Shown: positions 19,352 through 28,579 of the stretch, piece by piece
Layout: each line of letters starts with the position of its first letter
How positions within the stretch are numbered: the stretch's first letter is position 1
Origin: Defluviicoccus sp.
GTDB lineage: Bacteria; Pseudomonadota; Alphaproteobacteria; MPNO01
Length of the DNA: 64,000 nt
Direction of reading: 5' to 3'
Assembly (NCBI GenBank): GCA_022823775.1
Contig: JAJEHI010000131.1
Coordinates: 1-64,000 of the forward strand
Notes under the pieces: generated by a model
What the model was told of the DNA's origin: nothing
Database searches by the model: none
What the model saw: the letters and a program-made list of their open reading frames with translations, nothing else
Program-made: the position numbers and the translations under genes

Positions 19352-20515
19352 TCAAGACCCGCCGAAATGCGCGCGCAGGCGCGCGATCGCCTCTTCCAGG
19401 GCCGCTTCTTCCTTGCAGAAGGCGAAGCGGGCGAAATGGCGCACCTCGCCGCTCTCGTAGAACGCGCTGACGGGGACGGCCGTGACCCTCGCTTCGGTCG
19501 TGATATGGCGGCAGAAATCCACGTCGTCGCCGTTGAAGCCGAGCGGCCGGAAATCGGTGGTCAGAAAGTAGGTGCCCGCGCAGGGCACGATCCCGAAGCT
19601 GATATCGGCGAGCCCTGAGGCGAGGAAATCGCGCCGCGCCTGCATGTCGGCGTTGAGCCGCTCGAAATAGGCGTCGTCCTTGCGCAGCCCGTAGGCAACC
19701 GCGCTCTGCAAATTGGGCGGCGTGGTGAAGGTCAGGAACTGGTGCGCCTTGGCGATCGGGGTCAGCAGATCCGGCGCCGCCGTGACCATGCCGACCTTCC
19801 AGCCGGTGAGGGAGAAAATCTTGCCCGCGGACGCGATTCGAACCGCTCGTTCGCGCATGCCCGGCAACGCGATCGCCGGGATATGGGGCCTGCCGTCGAA
19901 GGCCAGATGCTCATACACCTCGTCGCAAACCGCATAGGCATCGTATTCGATGCAAAGCCCGGAGATCAGGTCCAGCTCCTCCCGCGTGAATACCTTGGCG
20001 CAGGGATTCATCGGCGTATTGAACAGGATCAGCTTGGTTTTCTCCGAGAACGCGGCGCGCAGCTCGTCGACCGGCAGCGCCCAGTCGGGCGGTTCGAGAC
20101 GAACCGTCTTCGGGACCGCTCCCGCGCGACGGACGATGGGGAGGTAGGAATCGTAAAGCGGTTCGATCAGAACGGCCTCGTCGCCGGGTTCGATCAGCCC
20201 GAAGAGCGCCGCGCCGAGCGCTTCCGTTCCGCCGGACGTGATAAGCACCTCCCGCGGCCAGTCCACGTCGAGGCCGTAGAACCGTTTGGCGTGGTCGGCC
20301 ACGGCCTCCCGCAGCGGCGGAATCCCCATCATCGAGGGATACTGGTTGACCCCGTTCTCAAGGTAGTCGGCCGCGGCCGCGACCACGTCGGGCGGGCCGT
20401 TGCCGTCCGGAAACCCCTGTCCCAGATTGACGGAGTCGTGCTCTTGAGCCAGGCGCGACATGACCTCGAAGATCGTCGTTCCGTAGCCCGAAAGAACGCT
20501 GTTGGCGGCCTTCAC
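19352..20515 (-). CDS. PLP-dependent class I/II aminotransferase
   Basis: A 387-residue fold-type I aminotransferase. The PLP lysine is Lys232 in SAGKIFSLTGWKVGM. Other landmarks are VNLGQGFPDGNGPPDV near the N-terminus, TSGGTEALGAALFGL, the cofactor-binding region FNTPMNPCAKVF and CDEVYEHLAFDG, and the carboxylate-binding Arg in HFARFAFCKEE. The GQGFPDGNGP start is shared with methionine/kynurenine-type (KAT/YbdL-like) aminotransferases, so a sulfur or aromatic amino acid is a plausible substrate. It lies 41 bases after tRNA-His on the same strand reading and is divergent from the EF-hand gene. Confidence 0.9.
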   Translation of the reverse strand: MKAANSVLSGYGTTIFEVMSRLAQEHDSVNLGQGFPDGNGPPDVVAAAADYLENGVNQYPSMMGIPPLREAVADHAKRFYGLDVDWPREVLITSGGTEALGAALFGLIEPGDEAVLIEPLYDSYLPIVRRAGAVPKTVRLEPPDWALPVDELRAAFSEKTKLILFNTPMNPCAKVFTREELDLISGLCIEYDAYAVCDEVYEHLAFDGRPHIPAIALPGMRERAVRIASAGKIFSLTGWKVGMVTAAPDLLTPIAKAHQFLTFTTPPNLQSAVAYGLRKDDAYFERLNADMQARRDFLASGLADISFGIVPCAGTYFLTTDFRPLGFNGDDVDFCRHITTEARVTAVPVSAFYESGEVRHFARFAFCKEEAALEEAIARLRAHFGGS

Positions 20516-20647
20516 CGAAATTCTCCCGCTTCGCGCGCGCGGCGTCGTCTAGCATGAACGCCAGCGCCGGGCAAAATCGGCGCGACGGGTTTTCCCGGCC
20601 GCCGCCGTGTCCATGGGTAACGGAAACTCATAGCGAAGGAACCTGAC

Positions 20648-21151
20648 ATGGCTGCTTTGTCGAAGACCCTGGGCGTCGCTTCCGTCGCCGCCCTGCTCGC
20701 TTTCGGTGCGAACGCCGCTCTCGCGCAAACTCCGCCCGCCAACAGCGACCGGGAAACGAGCGCGGCGGGCCAGGAGACGCGGAAGGGGACGAGCTGGCGC
20801 GCCGCCCGTTTCCTCCGGCTCTTCGACACCGACGGCAGCGGCACCGTATCGCTGGCGGAAATCCAGGCCGAACAGAAGCGGATCGCCGGGGCGGCCGATG
20901 TGGACGGCGACGGCGTCCTGTCGGTCGACGAGTTCCGGCGCCGCGGCCGCCTGATCCGCAGCCTCGGAGCCACCAGCCTGTTCGACATGCTGGATACAGA
21001 CGGCGACATGAAGGTCACCCAGGCGGAAATCGAGGCGCCGTCCGCGCGCTGGTTCAAGCGCTACGACGCCAACGGCGACGGAACGGTCGCGGCCGACGAG
21101 TTGCCGCGAAGGGGCCCGCCCGCCGGCTGGCGGCGCGGTCACCGGCGGTAA
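20648..21151 (+). CDS. Exported EF-hand calcium-binding protein
   Basis: A 167-residue protein with a cleavable signal peptide (hydrophobic core ASVAALLAFGANAALA, cleavage probably before QTPPAN) and four 12-residue EF-hand loops: residues 60-71 DTDGSGTVSLAE, 84-95 DVDGDGVLSVDE, 116-127 DTDGDMKVTQAE and 140-151 DANGDGTVAADE. Loops 1, 2 and 4 keep the calcium ligands. Loop 3 has Met at position 6, normally Gly, but keeps its acidic ligands. It is likely periplasmic. AAGGA precedes the ATG. The ECF sigma gene follows 17 bases later on the same strand, so this protein may belong to the same signalling unit. Confidence 0.88.
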   Translation: MAALSKTLGVASVAALLAFGANAALAQTPPANSDRETSAAGQETRKGTSWRAARFLRLFDTDGSGTVSLAEIQAEQKRIAGAADVDGDGVLSVDEFRRRGRLIRSLGATSLFDMLDTDGDMKVTQAEIEAPSARWFKRYDANGDGTVAADELPRRGPPAGWRRGHRR

Positions 21152-21168
21152 CCGAGCCGTCCCGGCGG

Positions 21169-21756
21169 ATGGAGCCCGCCCGCCAGCAGCCGGCCGCCGA
21201 GGAGACGGACGACGGTCTCGTCCTGCGCCTCGCGGACGGCTGCGACGGCGCCATGGCGACGCTTTCGGGGCGCCATCTCCCGTCGGTTCTGGCCTGCGGG
21301 TGGCGTATCCTCGGGGACCGCGCGGAAGCCGAGGATGTCGCTCAGGAGACCTTCGTCCGCTTGCTCCGGAAGGCGCCCGAGTGGCGGACGGACGGCCCCG
21401 CTCTGAGGTCCTGGCTGCTGCGGGTGGCGACCAATCTGTGTATCGACCGCCGACGGGCACGCGCGCGTCTCGCCCCGATGCCCGAGAATATCGATCGATT
21501 CGAAGACCGCGAGAACGGATCACTGGACGACGACCTTGCGATCCGGCACGCGGTCAGGAAAGCGGTCGCGGCCCTGCCCGATCGCCAGAGGGCGGCGTTG
21601 GTGCTCGTGCACTTCCAGGGATTCAGCGGGCAGGAAGCCGCGAGCGCCCTGGGAGTAAGCACGGAGGCCGTCGAATCGCTTCTCGCGCGCGCCCGCAGGC
21701 GGCTACGAAAAACGCTGTCGCCTCATATCGAGAACCTTCTGGAAGTGAGGTCGTAA
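21169..21756 (+). CDS. ECF-type RNA polymerase sigma factor
   Basis: A 195-residue sigma-70 family protein with only regions 2 and 4. Region 2 spans about 35-95 (RILGDRAEAEDVAQETFVRL and LRVATNLCIDRRRAR), and region 4 about 135-180 (ALPDRQRAALVLVHFQGFSG and ASALGVSTEAVESLLARAR). It would direct RNA polymerase to stress or surface-related promoters. It is followed after 2 bases by a membrane-anchored small protein that is likely its anti-sigma factor and preceded by the exported EF-hand protein; this three-gene order suggests a calcium- or envelope-sensing circuit. Confidence 0.92.
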   Translation: MEPARQQPAAEETDDGLVLRLADGCDGAMATLSGRHLPSVLACGWRILGDRAEAEDVAQETFVRLLRKAPEWRTDGPALRSWLLRVATNLCIDRRRARARLAPMPENIDRFEDRENGSLDDDLAIRHAVRKAVAALPDRQRAALVLVHFQGFSGQEAASALGVSTEAVESLLARARRRLRKTLSPHIENLLEVRS

Positions 21757-21758
21757 CG

Positions 21759-22388
21759 ATGACCAAAAGAGATCTCCCGAATTCGTCCCCGGCATCCGGT
21801 ATGTCGCTCGGTCGGTTCGCCGAGCTCGCCCAGGCCTATGGCGGCGATTTCGAACGATGGCCCGAAGCCGAACGATATTCCGGGATCTCGCTCGCCGGCC
21901 GCTCCGAGGAGGCGAGGACGCTGCTCGCGGAGGCCCATGGGCTCGACTACCTGCTGTCGCGGTTCGGCGCGCCGCCCGCGCCGTCGGATGCGCTCGTGGA
22001 GCGCGTGACCGCGCTCGAACGGGACCCGGCAAGCGCCGTGGAAGTTTCGTCTCCGGCCGGACGAACCCCGTTTCGCGCCATGCGATCGAACGCGCTGACG
22101 GTGTCGGTCGTCCTCAACCTGTTTCTGGCGGCTGCGCTCGGCGGAGTCTGGATCGGGTCCGGCACCGCGCCCGGCACCGCGTCCGAAGTCGCTTACGGTC
22201 TGGCGGACGTCCAGGCGACGCTGTCGGACCAGGACGAAGCCGAAGCCGCGCTCGGCGAAGAGCTGGGAACTCCGGTCCCGATGGACCCGGACTTCGTAGA
22301 GTTCGATTCGGACGCCCCCGACGACTTCGACATCGCCAGTTGGCCGGACGCGGAACAACCGTCGATCGGCGGGATTTCGTCGATATAG
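21759..22388 (+). CDS. Putative single-pass membrane anti-sigma factor
   Basis: A 209-residue protein with a cytosolic N-terminal part (about 1-110, with the charged stretch AQAYGGDFERWPEAERYSG), one membrane helix (ALTVSVVLNLFLAAALGGVW, about 112-131) and a very acidic outer tail (repeated D/E, ending SIGGISSI). No zinc-binding HxxxCxxC of ZAS-type anti-sigma factors is present. It resembles hypothetical proteins that follow ECF genes in alphaproteobacteria, so the anti-sigma role comes from topology and position. The start codon is 2 bases after the sigma stop, with GTGAGG upstream. Confidence 0.7.
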   Translation: MTKRDLPNSSPASGMSLGRFAELAQAYGGDFERWPEAERYSGISLAGRSEEARTLLAEAHGLDYLLSRFGAPPAPSDALVERVTALERDPASAVEVSSPAGRTPFRAMRSNALTVSVVLNLFLAAALGGVWIGSGTAPGTASEVAYGLADVQATLSDQDEAEAALGEELGTPVPMDPDFVEFDSDAPDDFDIASWPDAEQPSIGGISSI

Positions 22389-22450
22389 CGAGGCTTGCCG
22401 GGTCGAAACCGCGTTGCCGAAAACGCACCGCAGTGCGTCAAAATCGGAAC

Positions 22451-22479
22451 TTGTTACAACACTTCCCTGAAAGTATACG
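22451..22479 (+). promoter_or_regulatory. Candidate sigma-70 promoter of glnB-glnA
   Basis: TTGTTA, a 17-base spacer and TATACG lie about 160 bases before the glnB start, in the 248-base gap after the putative anti-sigma gene. Each hexamer matches the consensus at four of six places and the spacing is ideal. No clear sigma-54 (GG-N10-GC) element was seen in the same gap. Confidence 0.45.
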
Positions 22480-22483
22480 CTGA

Positions 22484-22975
<492 letters not shown>

Positions 22976-23032
22976 GCGCGCCCGCCCGGCGGCCGGAGTT
23001 CACGCAACCCAATCGTTCCAGGGAATCCAACC

Positions 23033-24442
23033 ATGTCCGACGCATCCAAAATTCTCGATCTCATCGAGGAGCACGACGTCAAGTACGTCGATTTCCGCTT
23101 TACCGACCCGCGCGGAAAGTGGCAGCACACGGCGCAGGCGGTGAAGACGGTCGATGAGGACCTGATCGCCTCCGGCATCATGTTCGACGGCTCGTCGATC
23201 GCCGGCTGGAAGGACATCTCCGAATCGGACATGTGCCTGATGCCGGACCCGGACACCGCCGTCCTCGACCCGTTCTCGGCACAGACCTCGCTGATCCTGT
23301 TCTGCGACGTGCTGGAGCCCACGACGGGCCAGCCCTACACCCGCGATCCGCGCTCGACCGCCAAACGCGCCGAGGCCTACCTCAACCAGTCGGGTATCGG
23401 CGACCGGGCCATGTTCGGTCCGGAGCTCGAGTTCTTCGTGTTCGACGACGTGCGTTTCGAAGTTTCGATGAACAACACCTTCTACTCGATCGACGAGGAG
23501 GAAGGCCCCTACAACACCGCGCGGAGCTTCGAAGGCGGCAATATCGGCCATCGCCCGGCGATCAAGGGCGGCTACTTCCCGGTGCCGCCTGTCGATTCGC
23601 TGAGCGATCTGCGGGCGGAAATGCTGAGCGTGATGGGCGAAATGGGCGTCGACATCGAAAAGCACCACCACGAGGTGGCACCCAGCCAGAACGAGCTCGG
23701 CATCCGCGGCGACGATCTGCTGGGCATCGCCGACCAAGTGCAAATCTACAAATACGTCGTGCAGTGCGTCGCCCACTCCTACGGCAAGACCGCGACCTTC
23801 ATGCCGAAGCCGATCGTCGACGACAACGGATCGGGGATGCACGTCCACCAGTCGATCTGGAAGGACGACAAGCCTGTATTCGCCGGTTCCAGCTATGCCG
23901 ACCTGTCGGAGAACGCGCTCCACTACATCGGCGGGATCATCAAGCACGCCAAGGCGATCAACGCTTTCTCGAACCCCACGACGAACAGCTACAAGCGTCT
24001 CGTCCCGGGTTTCGAGGCACCGGTTCTGCTCGCCTACTCCGCGCGCAATCGCTCGGCCGCCTGCCGCATTCCGTTCTCTTCGAGCCCCAAGGGCAAGCGC
24101 GTCGAGGTCCGTTTCCCCGATCCGTCGGCAAATCCCTACCTCGCCTTCGCGGCCATGCTGATGGCGGGCATCGACGGCATCGAGAACAAGATCCATCCGG
24201 GCGATCCGATGGACAAGAATCTCTACGATCTGCCGCCCGAGGAGCTGAAGGGTATCCCGACGGTCTGCCACTCGCTCCGCGAGGCGGTCGACGCGCTCGA
24301 CGCCGACCGCGATTTCCTCAAGAAGGGCGACGTCTTTACCGACGATCTGATCGACGGCTATCTCGACCTCAGGCGGGAAGAGATCCAGGCCTTCGAGTAC
24401 ACGCCGCATCCGATCGAGTTCGCGCTCTACTACAGCGTTTGA
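23033..24442 (+). CDS. glnA: Type I glutamine synthetase
   Basis: A 469-residue GSI-beta enzyme making glutamine from glutamate, ammonia and ATP; it acts as a dodecamer. Landmarks are [22 protein letters not shown] (metal/glutamate site), [17 protein letters not shown], the ATP site [28 protein letters not shown] and [22 protein letters not shown]. Tyr398 in [10 protein letters not shown] is the adenylylation site, so GlnE control is expected. It is co-transcribed with glnB and ends at a strong hairpin terminator. Confidence 0.98.
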   Translation: MSDASKILDLIEEHDVKYVDFRFTDPRGKWQHTAQAVKTVDEDLIASGIMFDGSSIAGWKDISESDMCLMPDPDTAVLDPFSAQTSLILFCDVLEPTTGQPYTRDPRSTAKRAEAYLNQSGIGDRAMFGPELEFFVFDDVRFEVSMNNTFYSIDEEEGPYNTARSFEGGNIGHRPAIKGGYFPVPPVDSLSDLRAEMLSVMGEMGVDIEKHHHEVAPSQNELGIRGDDLLGIADQVQIYKYVVQCVAHSYGKTATFMPKPIVDDNGSGMHVHQSIWKDDKPVFAGSSYADLSENALHYIGGIIKHAKAINAFSNPTTNSYKRLVPGFEAPVLLAYSARNRSAACRIPFSSSPKGKRVEVRFPDPSANPYLAFAAMLMAGIDGIENKIHPGDPMDKNLYDLPPEELKGIPTVCHSLREAVDALDADRDFLKKGDVFTDDLIDGYLDLRREEIQAFEYTPHPIEFALYYSV

Positions 24443-24469
24443 GGATCGCGGAGCGCGGACATCCGGAAC

Positions 24470-24498
24470 GGGGCCGGTTTTCGAACCGGCCCCTTTTT
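24470..24498 (+). terminator. Rho-independent terminator of glnBA
   Basis: A perfect 10-bp stem GGGGCCGGTT / AACCGGCCCC with a TTCG tetraloop is followed at once by five T, 27 bases after the glnA stop. It ends the glnBA transcript before parE. Confidence 0.93.
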
Positions 24499-24529
24499 CC
24501 CGTTCGTTCCGGCACTGAAACGCAGGGTC

Positions 24530-24557
24530 TTGTTATTCCCTCGGACCTGGCTACCAT
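24530..24557 (+). promoter_or_regulatory. Candidate promoter of parE
   Basis: TTGTTA, 16 bases, then TACCAT lie just after the glnA terminator and about 50 bases before the chosen parE start. Each hexamer matches four of six consensus positions. If it is used, the transcript begins near 24565, which excludes the longer in-frame start at 24530. Confidence 0.35.
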
Positions 24558-24604
24558 ATCCTGCGTTTCCCGCTGATCCGATCGGTTTCGCATTCGCAGC
24601 TCCG

Positions 24605-26581
24605 ATGCCGCGCGCCGCCGCCAAATCCTCGTCCAGGGCCGAACGTTACTCGGCACGGGACATCGAAGTCCTCGAAGGCCTCGAGCCGGTACGCCGGCGG
24701 CCCGGCATGTATATCGGCGGCACCGACGAGGCGGCTCTCCACCATCTCGCGGCGGAAGTGCTCGACAACGCGATGGACGAGGTCGTCGCCGGGCACGCGA
24801 CATGGATCGATCTCGCGCTCGAAGGGGACGGCTCGGTCACCGTCCGCGACAACGTGCGCGGCATTCCGATCGATCCTCATCCGAAATTTGCTGACAAATC
24901 CGCTCTGGAGATCGTGCTCACCACGCTCCACGCGGGAGGCAAGTTCGGCGGCGATGTCTACAAGACGGCGGGCGGGCTGCACGGTGTCGGCATTTCTGTC
25001 GTCAATGCGCTCAGCGACCGGATGACGGTCGAGGTCGCGCGCGACCGCACGCTCTGGGCGCAGACCTACAGCCGCGGCACGCCCTCGGGCCCGCTCGAGA
25101 ACAGGGGAGGCGCCGGGAAAAGGCGCGGCACGACCGTCCGGTTCCACCCCGATCCGAAAATCTTCGGCGATTCGGCATCGCTTCGCGCCGAGCGGCTTTA
25201 TGCGCTCGCGCGATCCAAGGCCTATCTGTCGAAGGGCGTGGAAATCCGCTGGCGATGCGCCGAGGACCGCCGCCGCGCGTGCCCCGAAGTGCCGGCCAAG
25301 GAAACGCTCTGCTTTCCGGGCGGTCTTGCCGACGATCTCAGGGACACGCTTGCCGACGCGGTACTGATCGGCGAGCGTCCGTTCGCCGGCGAGGCCGCGC
25401 TCAACGGCGGCGGCCGTGCGGAATGGGCCATCGCGTGGCCGGAAGGCGGGCCGCGCCAGTTCCGTTCCTATTGCAACACGGTCCCGACCCTGCAGGGAGG
25501 AACGCACGACAACGGCTTTCGCGCCGCGCTGATGCGGGGCCTCAAGGCTTACGGCGAGCTCGTCGGTAACAGGCGTGCCGCCCAGATTGCCGGCGAGGAC
25601 GTCCTCGGGGACGCTTGCGGGTTGCTGTCGGTGTTCGTCCGCGATCCGGTGTTTCAGGGACAGACCAAGGACCGGCTGTCCACCGCATCCGTGACGCGGC
25701 TGGTCGACAACGCGGTCAAGGATCACTTCGACCACTTCCTGACCGGCGATCCGGCGAGCGCCGGCACGCTCCTCGAATATGTCGTCGAACGCGCCGAGGA
25801 CCGGTTGAGGCGCAAGCAGGACCGCGCGTTCTCGCGCAAGACTCCGACGCGGCGCGTCAGGCTTCCAGGCAAGCTCACCGATTGCAGCCGGGCGTCGGCC
25901 GACGGGACCGAGATATTCCTCGTCGAGGGCGATTCGGCGGGCGGTTCCGCGAAGCAGGCGCGCAACCGCGAAACCCAGGCGATTCTCCCGCTCCGCGGAA
26001 AGATCCTCAACGTGGCGAGCGCTTCGGTCGAGAAGCTGCGCCAGAACCAGGATCTCGCCGACCTCGTCCAGGCGCTCGGCTGCGGCCGGGGCACCGAATA
26101 CGATGACGACAAGCTCCGCTACGAACGGGTCATCATCATGACCGACGCCGACGTGGACGGCGCCCACATCGCCTCGCTCCTGATGACGTTCTTTTTCCGC
26201 GAAATGCCGCGCCTGATCGAGAATGGCCATCTCTATCTCGCCGCGCCTCCGCTCTACCGCGTGAGCCAGGGAGGACAAACGCTCTACGCACGGGACGACG
26301 AACATCGCGACCGGCTGATCGCCGAGCAATTCCAGGGCCGCGGCAAGATAGAGGTCAGCCGTTTCAAGGGGCTCGGAGAGATGCCCCCGGGACAGCTTCG
26401 CGACACCACCATGGACCCGGCGCAGCGGAGCCTCTACCGGATCGGCATCGCCAACGGAGAGGCCGCGGACGGCACCGGATCGACCGAAGACCTCGTCGAA
26501 CGGCTGATGGGCCGCAAGCCGGAACTGCGGCTCGCCTTCATCCGCGAGCGCGCGCCCGCCGTCGAGGAGATCGATATCTGA
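24605..26581 (+). CDS. parE: DNA topoisomerase IV subunit B
   Basis: A 658-residue type IIA topoisomerase ATPase subunit. The GHKL ATPase has EVLDNAMDEV, HAGGKFGGDVYKTAGGLHGVG and TLQGGTHDNGF. The TOPRIM domain has IFLVEGDSAGGSAKQARNR and MTDADVDGAHIASLLMTFFF. The C-terminus has SRFKGLGEMPPGQL. The sequence around TOPRIM (RNRETQAILPLRGKILNVAS) and the total length, without the GyrB-specific insert, favour ParE over GyrB. ATG 24605 (MPRAAAKSS) was chosen, as the track upstream is the untranslated region after the glnA terminator. Confidence 0.93.
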   Translation: MPRAAAKSSSRAERYSARDIEVLEGLEPVRRRPGMYIGGTDEAALHHLAAEVLDNAMDEVVAGHATWIDLALEGDGSVTVRDNVRGIPIDPHPKFADKSALEIVLTTLHAGGKFGGDVYKTAGGLHGVGISVVNALSDRMTVEVARDRTLWAQTYSRGTPSGPLENRGGAGKRRGTTVRFHPDPKIFGDSASLRAERLYALARSKAYLSKGVEIRWRCAEDRRRACPEVPAKETLCFPGGLADDLRDTLADAVLIGERPFAGEAALNGGGRAEWAIAWPEGGPRQFRSYCNTVPTLQGGTHDNGFRAALMRGLKAYGELVGNRRAAQIAGEDVLGDACGLLSVFVRDPVFQGQTKDRLSTASVTRLVDNAVKDHFDHFLTGDPASAGTLLEYVVERAEDRLRRKQDRAFSRKTPTRRVRLPGKLTDCSRASADGTEIFLVEGDSAGGSAKQARNRETQAILPLRGKILNVASASVEKLRQNQDLADLVQALGCGRGTEYDDDKLRYERVIIMTDADVDGAHIASLLMTFFFREMPRLIENGHLYLAAPPLYRVSQGGQTLYARDDEHRDRLIAEQFQGRGKIEVSRFKGLGEMPPGQLRDTTMDPAQRSLYRIGIANGEAADGTGSTEDLVERLMGRKPELRLAFIRERAPAVEEIDI

Positions 26582-26614
26582 GCCTTCGCGGTTCGACCGT
26601 CGCCGAACGATCAT

Positions 26615-26620
26615 TTGACA
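26615..26620 (+). promoter_or_regulatory. Isolated -35 consensus upstream of the DEAD-box gene
   Basis: A perfect TTGACA lies 78 bases before the helicase start in the 116-base gap after parE. No good -10 box is found at 16-18 bases (the sequence there is CAAATG). TAGAAT, a good -10, lies at 26677 but lacks a -35 partner. A promoter in this gap is likely; its exact site is uncertain. Confidence 0.25.
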
Positions 26621-26697
26621 AAAGGGGCCGGAAGGACCAAATGAGGTGCAGCCGCAAGGCAGAGCATCTTCCCTGGTAGAATTCCTTCCGGATATCA

Positions 26698-28068
26698 ATG
26701 GGTTTTGACGAACTTGGGCTTGGGCCCGACGTGCTTCGCGCAATCGGGGATGTCGGTTACGAAACGCCGACGCCGATTCAGGAACAATCCATCCCCGCCG
26801 CGCTGACCGGCCGCGATATTCTCGGCTGCGCGCAGACGGGGACGGGCAAGACGGCCTCGTTCGTCCTCCCGATGATCGAGATATTGTCTTCGGGGCGGGC
26901 CCGCGCGCGGATGCCGCGCTCGCTGATCCTGACGCCGACGCGCGAACTCGCGATGCAGATCGCGGAAAATTTCGACGACTACGGCAAGTTCCACAAGCTC
27001 TCCCAGGCGCTCCTGATCGGCGGCGTCTCGATGGACGACCAGTCGAACAAGCTGGATCGCGGCGTCGACGTTCTGATCGCGACGCCCGGGCGTCTGATCG
27101 ATCACCTGGAGAGCGGCCGTATCCTGTTGAACGACATCAAGGTTCTGGTGATCGACGAAGCGGACAGGATGCTCGACATGGGCTTCATTCCCGATGTCGA
27201 GAAGATCGTCGGCCAATTGCCGAAGATCCGCCAGACCCTGTTCTTTTCCGCCACCATGCCGGCGGAAATCCGGCGCCTCGCCGATGCCTTCCTGATGAAT
27301 CCGAAGGAAATTCACGTGACCCCGCCGGCGAGCCCGGCGGAGACGGTGGTGCAGCATCTCAGCGTGGTCGGGACTCAGGACAAACGGGCGGCTTTGCGCA
27401 GCATCATCCGGAGCGAAGACGTTCAGAACGCGCTCGTTTTCTGCAACCGCAAACGCGACGTCGACATCCTGTACCGCTCGCTCAAGAAGCACGGATTCGC
27501 GGCGGCGGCGCTCCATGGCGACATGCCCCAGCCCGTTCGGCTGGAAACCCTCGAGGCGTTCCGCAAGAACGAAGTACGGATCCTGGTCGCGAGCGACGTC
27601 GCCGCACGCGGGCTCGACATCGTCGACCTTTCGCATGTCTTCAATTTCGACGTTCCCTACAACCCGGAAGACTATATCCACCGGATCGGCCGCACCGGAC
27701 GGGCCGGAAAGGAAGGCCGCGCGTTCACCCTCGCCACGCCCGACGATACGGATGCGGTGGCAGCCGTCACACGGATGCTCGGTAAGGAAATCCCGGGGTT
27801 CGAGGTGGAGGGTCTTGAGGGCGGCCAGCTCGCCGAGCCGTCGGAAAAGCAGGGTCGGAGACGCCGTCCCTCGAAGGCCAAGACCGCCTCGAAGGCCGAG
27901 GCGAAGCCTGCCGCCGCCCGCGAGACCGAACCCGCGCCGGCGAGACGCCAGCGGCGCAAGCCGGCGACTACGAAGGAAAAGGCGCCCGCCGTCGAGTCGG
28001 TGGTCGGCATGGGCAGCCATGTCCCCGCCTTCATGCTGAGGCCCGCGCGGAGCGGGGAGGCGGGCTGA
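26698..28068 (+). CDS. DEAD-box ATP-dependent RNA helicase (RhlE-like)
   Basis: A 456-residue helicase. In order it has the Q motif (YETPTPIQEQSIP), Walker A AQTGTGKTASF, PTRELAMQI, ATPGRLIDHL, VIDEADRMLDMGF, FFSATMP, VFCNRKRDVD, ASDVAARGLDI and HRIGRTGRAGKEG. The last 75 residues form a Lys/Arg/Ala-rich basic tail, as in RhlE proteins, that probably contacts RNA. It likely remodels mRNA or ribosomal precursor structures. Its stop overlaps the start of the small Lrp-type gene by one base (TGATG). Confidence 0.94.
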   Translation: MGFDELGLGPDVLRAIGDVGYETPTPIQEQSIPAALTGRDILGCAQTGTGKTASFVLPMIEILSSGRARARMPRSLILTPTRELAMQIAENFDDYGKFHKLSQALLIGGVSMDDQSNKLDRGVDVLIATPGRLIDHLESGRILLNDIKVLVIDEADRMLDMGFIPDVEKIVGQLPKIRQTLFFSATMPAEIRRLADAFLMNPKEIHVTPPASPAETVVQHLSVVGTQDKRAALRSIIRSEDVQNALVFCNRKRDVDILYRSLKKHGFAAAALHGDMPQPVRLETLEAFRKNEVRILVASDVAARGLDIVDLSHVFNFDVPYNPEDYIHRIGRTGRAGKEGRAFTLATPDDTDAVAAVTRMLGKEIPGFEVEGLEGGQLAEPSEKQGRRRRPSKAKTASKAEAKPAAARETEPAPARRQRRKPATTKEKAPAVESVVGMGSHVPAFMLRPARSGEAG

Positions 28069-28310
28069 TGCAGACCATCTTCGTCATGGTCAAGTGCGAT
28101 CTGGGACAAGCCTACAAGGTCGCGGCGGACGCGATCGAACAGATCGAACAGGCCTCGGAAATCCACTCGATTTCGGGCCAGTTCGACCTGTTGATGAAGT
28201 TCTACCTGGCCGACGACCAGGACATCGGGCACTTCGTGACGGAAAAGGTCCAGCTGATCCCCGGGGTCAAGGACACGTTCACGCTGATCACCTTCAAGGC
28301 GTTCAGCTAA
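28068..28310 (+). CDS. Stand-alone Lrp/AsnC effector (RAM) domain protein
   Basis: An 80-residue protein consisting only of the Lrp/AsnC C-terminal ligand-binding domain: MQTIFVMVKCDLGQAYKVA, SISGQFDLLMKFYL and VQLIPGVKDTFTLI. The DNA-binding helix-turn-helix is absent; this is a known stand-alone class, so it is not a truncation. Such domains bind amino acids and may form mixed oligomers with full-length Lrp proteins. It is coupled to the helicase through TGATG (28066-28070). Confidence 0.9.
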   Translation: MQTIFVMVKCDLGQAYKVAADAIEQIEQASEIHSISGQFDLLMKFYLADDQDIGHFVTEKVQLIPGVKDTFTLITFKAFS

Positions 28311-28360
28311 GGTATTTTTCGATCGGGCACGATCCGGGGCCGGCTGCCGCCCGAGAGATC

Positions 28361-28470
28361 CCCCTCACCCTAACCCTCTCCCCGGTGGGGAGAGGGGACT
28401 CGTTCGCCGTCGCCTCCTGCTTACCTTCTCCCCTCCCGCTTGCGGGAGGGGCCGTGGGAGGGTGGGCCGG
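28361..28470. repeat. Intergenic palindromic repeat (CCCTCACCCTAACCCTCTCCC type)
   Basis: Two nested inverted repeats follow the Lrp-domain gene: CCCTCTCCCCGGTGGGGAGAGGG (imperfect centre) and CCCCTCCCGCTTGCGGGAGGGG, framed by CCCTCACCC at the left and GGGAGGGTGGG at the right. This arrangement is a common dispersed intergenic repeat in alphaproteobacteria and gammaproteobacteria. It would fold strongly in RNA and may double as a 3' stabiliser or terminator for the helicase transcript. Confidence 0.8.
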
Positions 28471-28579
28471 GGCGGTACGAACTGCGGCGGCCCGGTCTGG
28501 TCGGAAAATGCTATAGCCCAGATCGTTCCCCGCAGTGAGGCAGGAATGAAATGTATTCCGCTTCAAGGGAATTCCGAAA

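Noticed and set aside
24551-26743. 730-codon minus-strand frame opposite parE
   Set aside because: No recognisable motif; parE motifs on the plus strand are complete.
28361-28470. Considered as a CRISPR or transposon end
   Set aside because: Only one unit, no spacers, no transposase and no target duplication; it fits a dispersed palindromic repeat.
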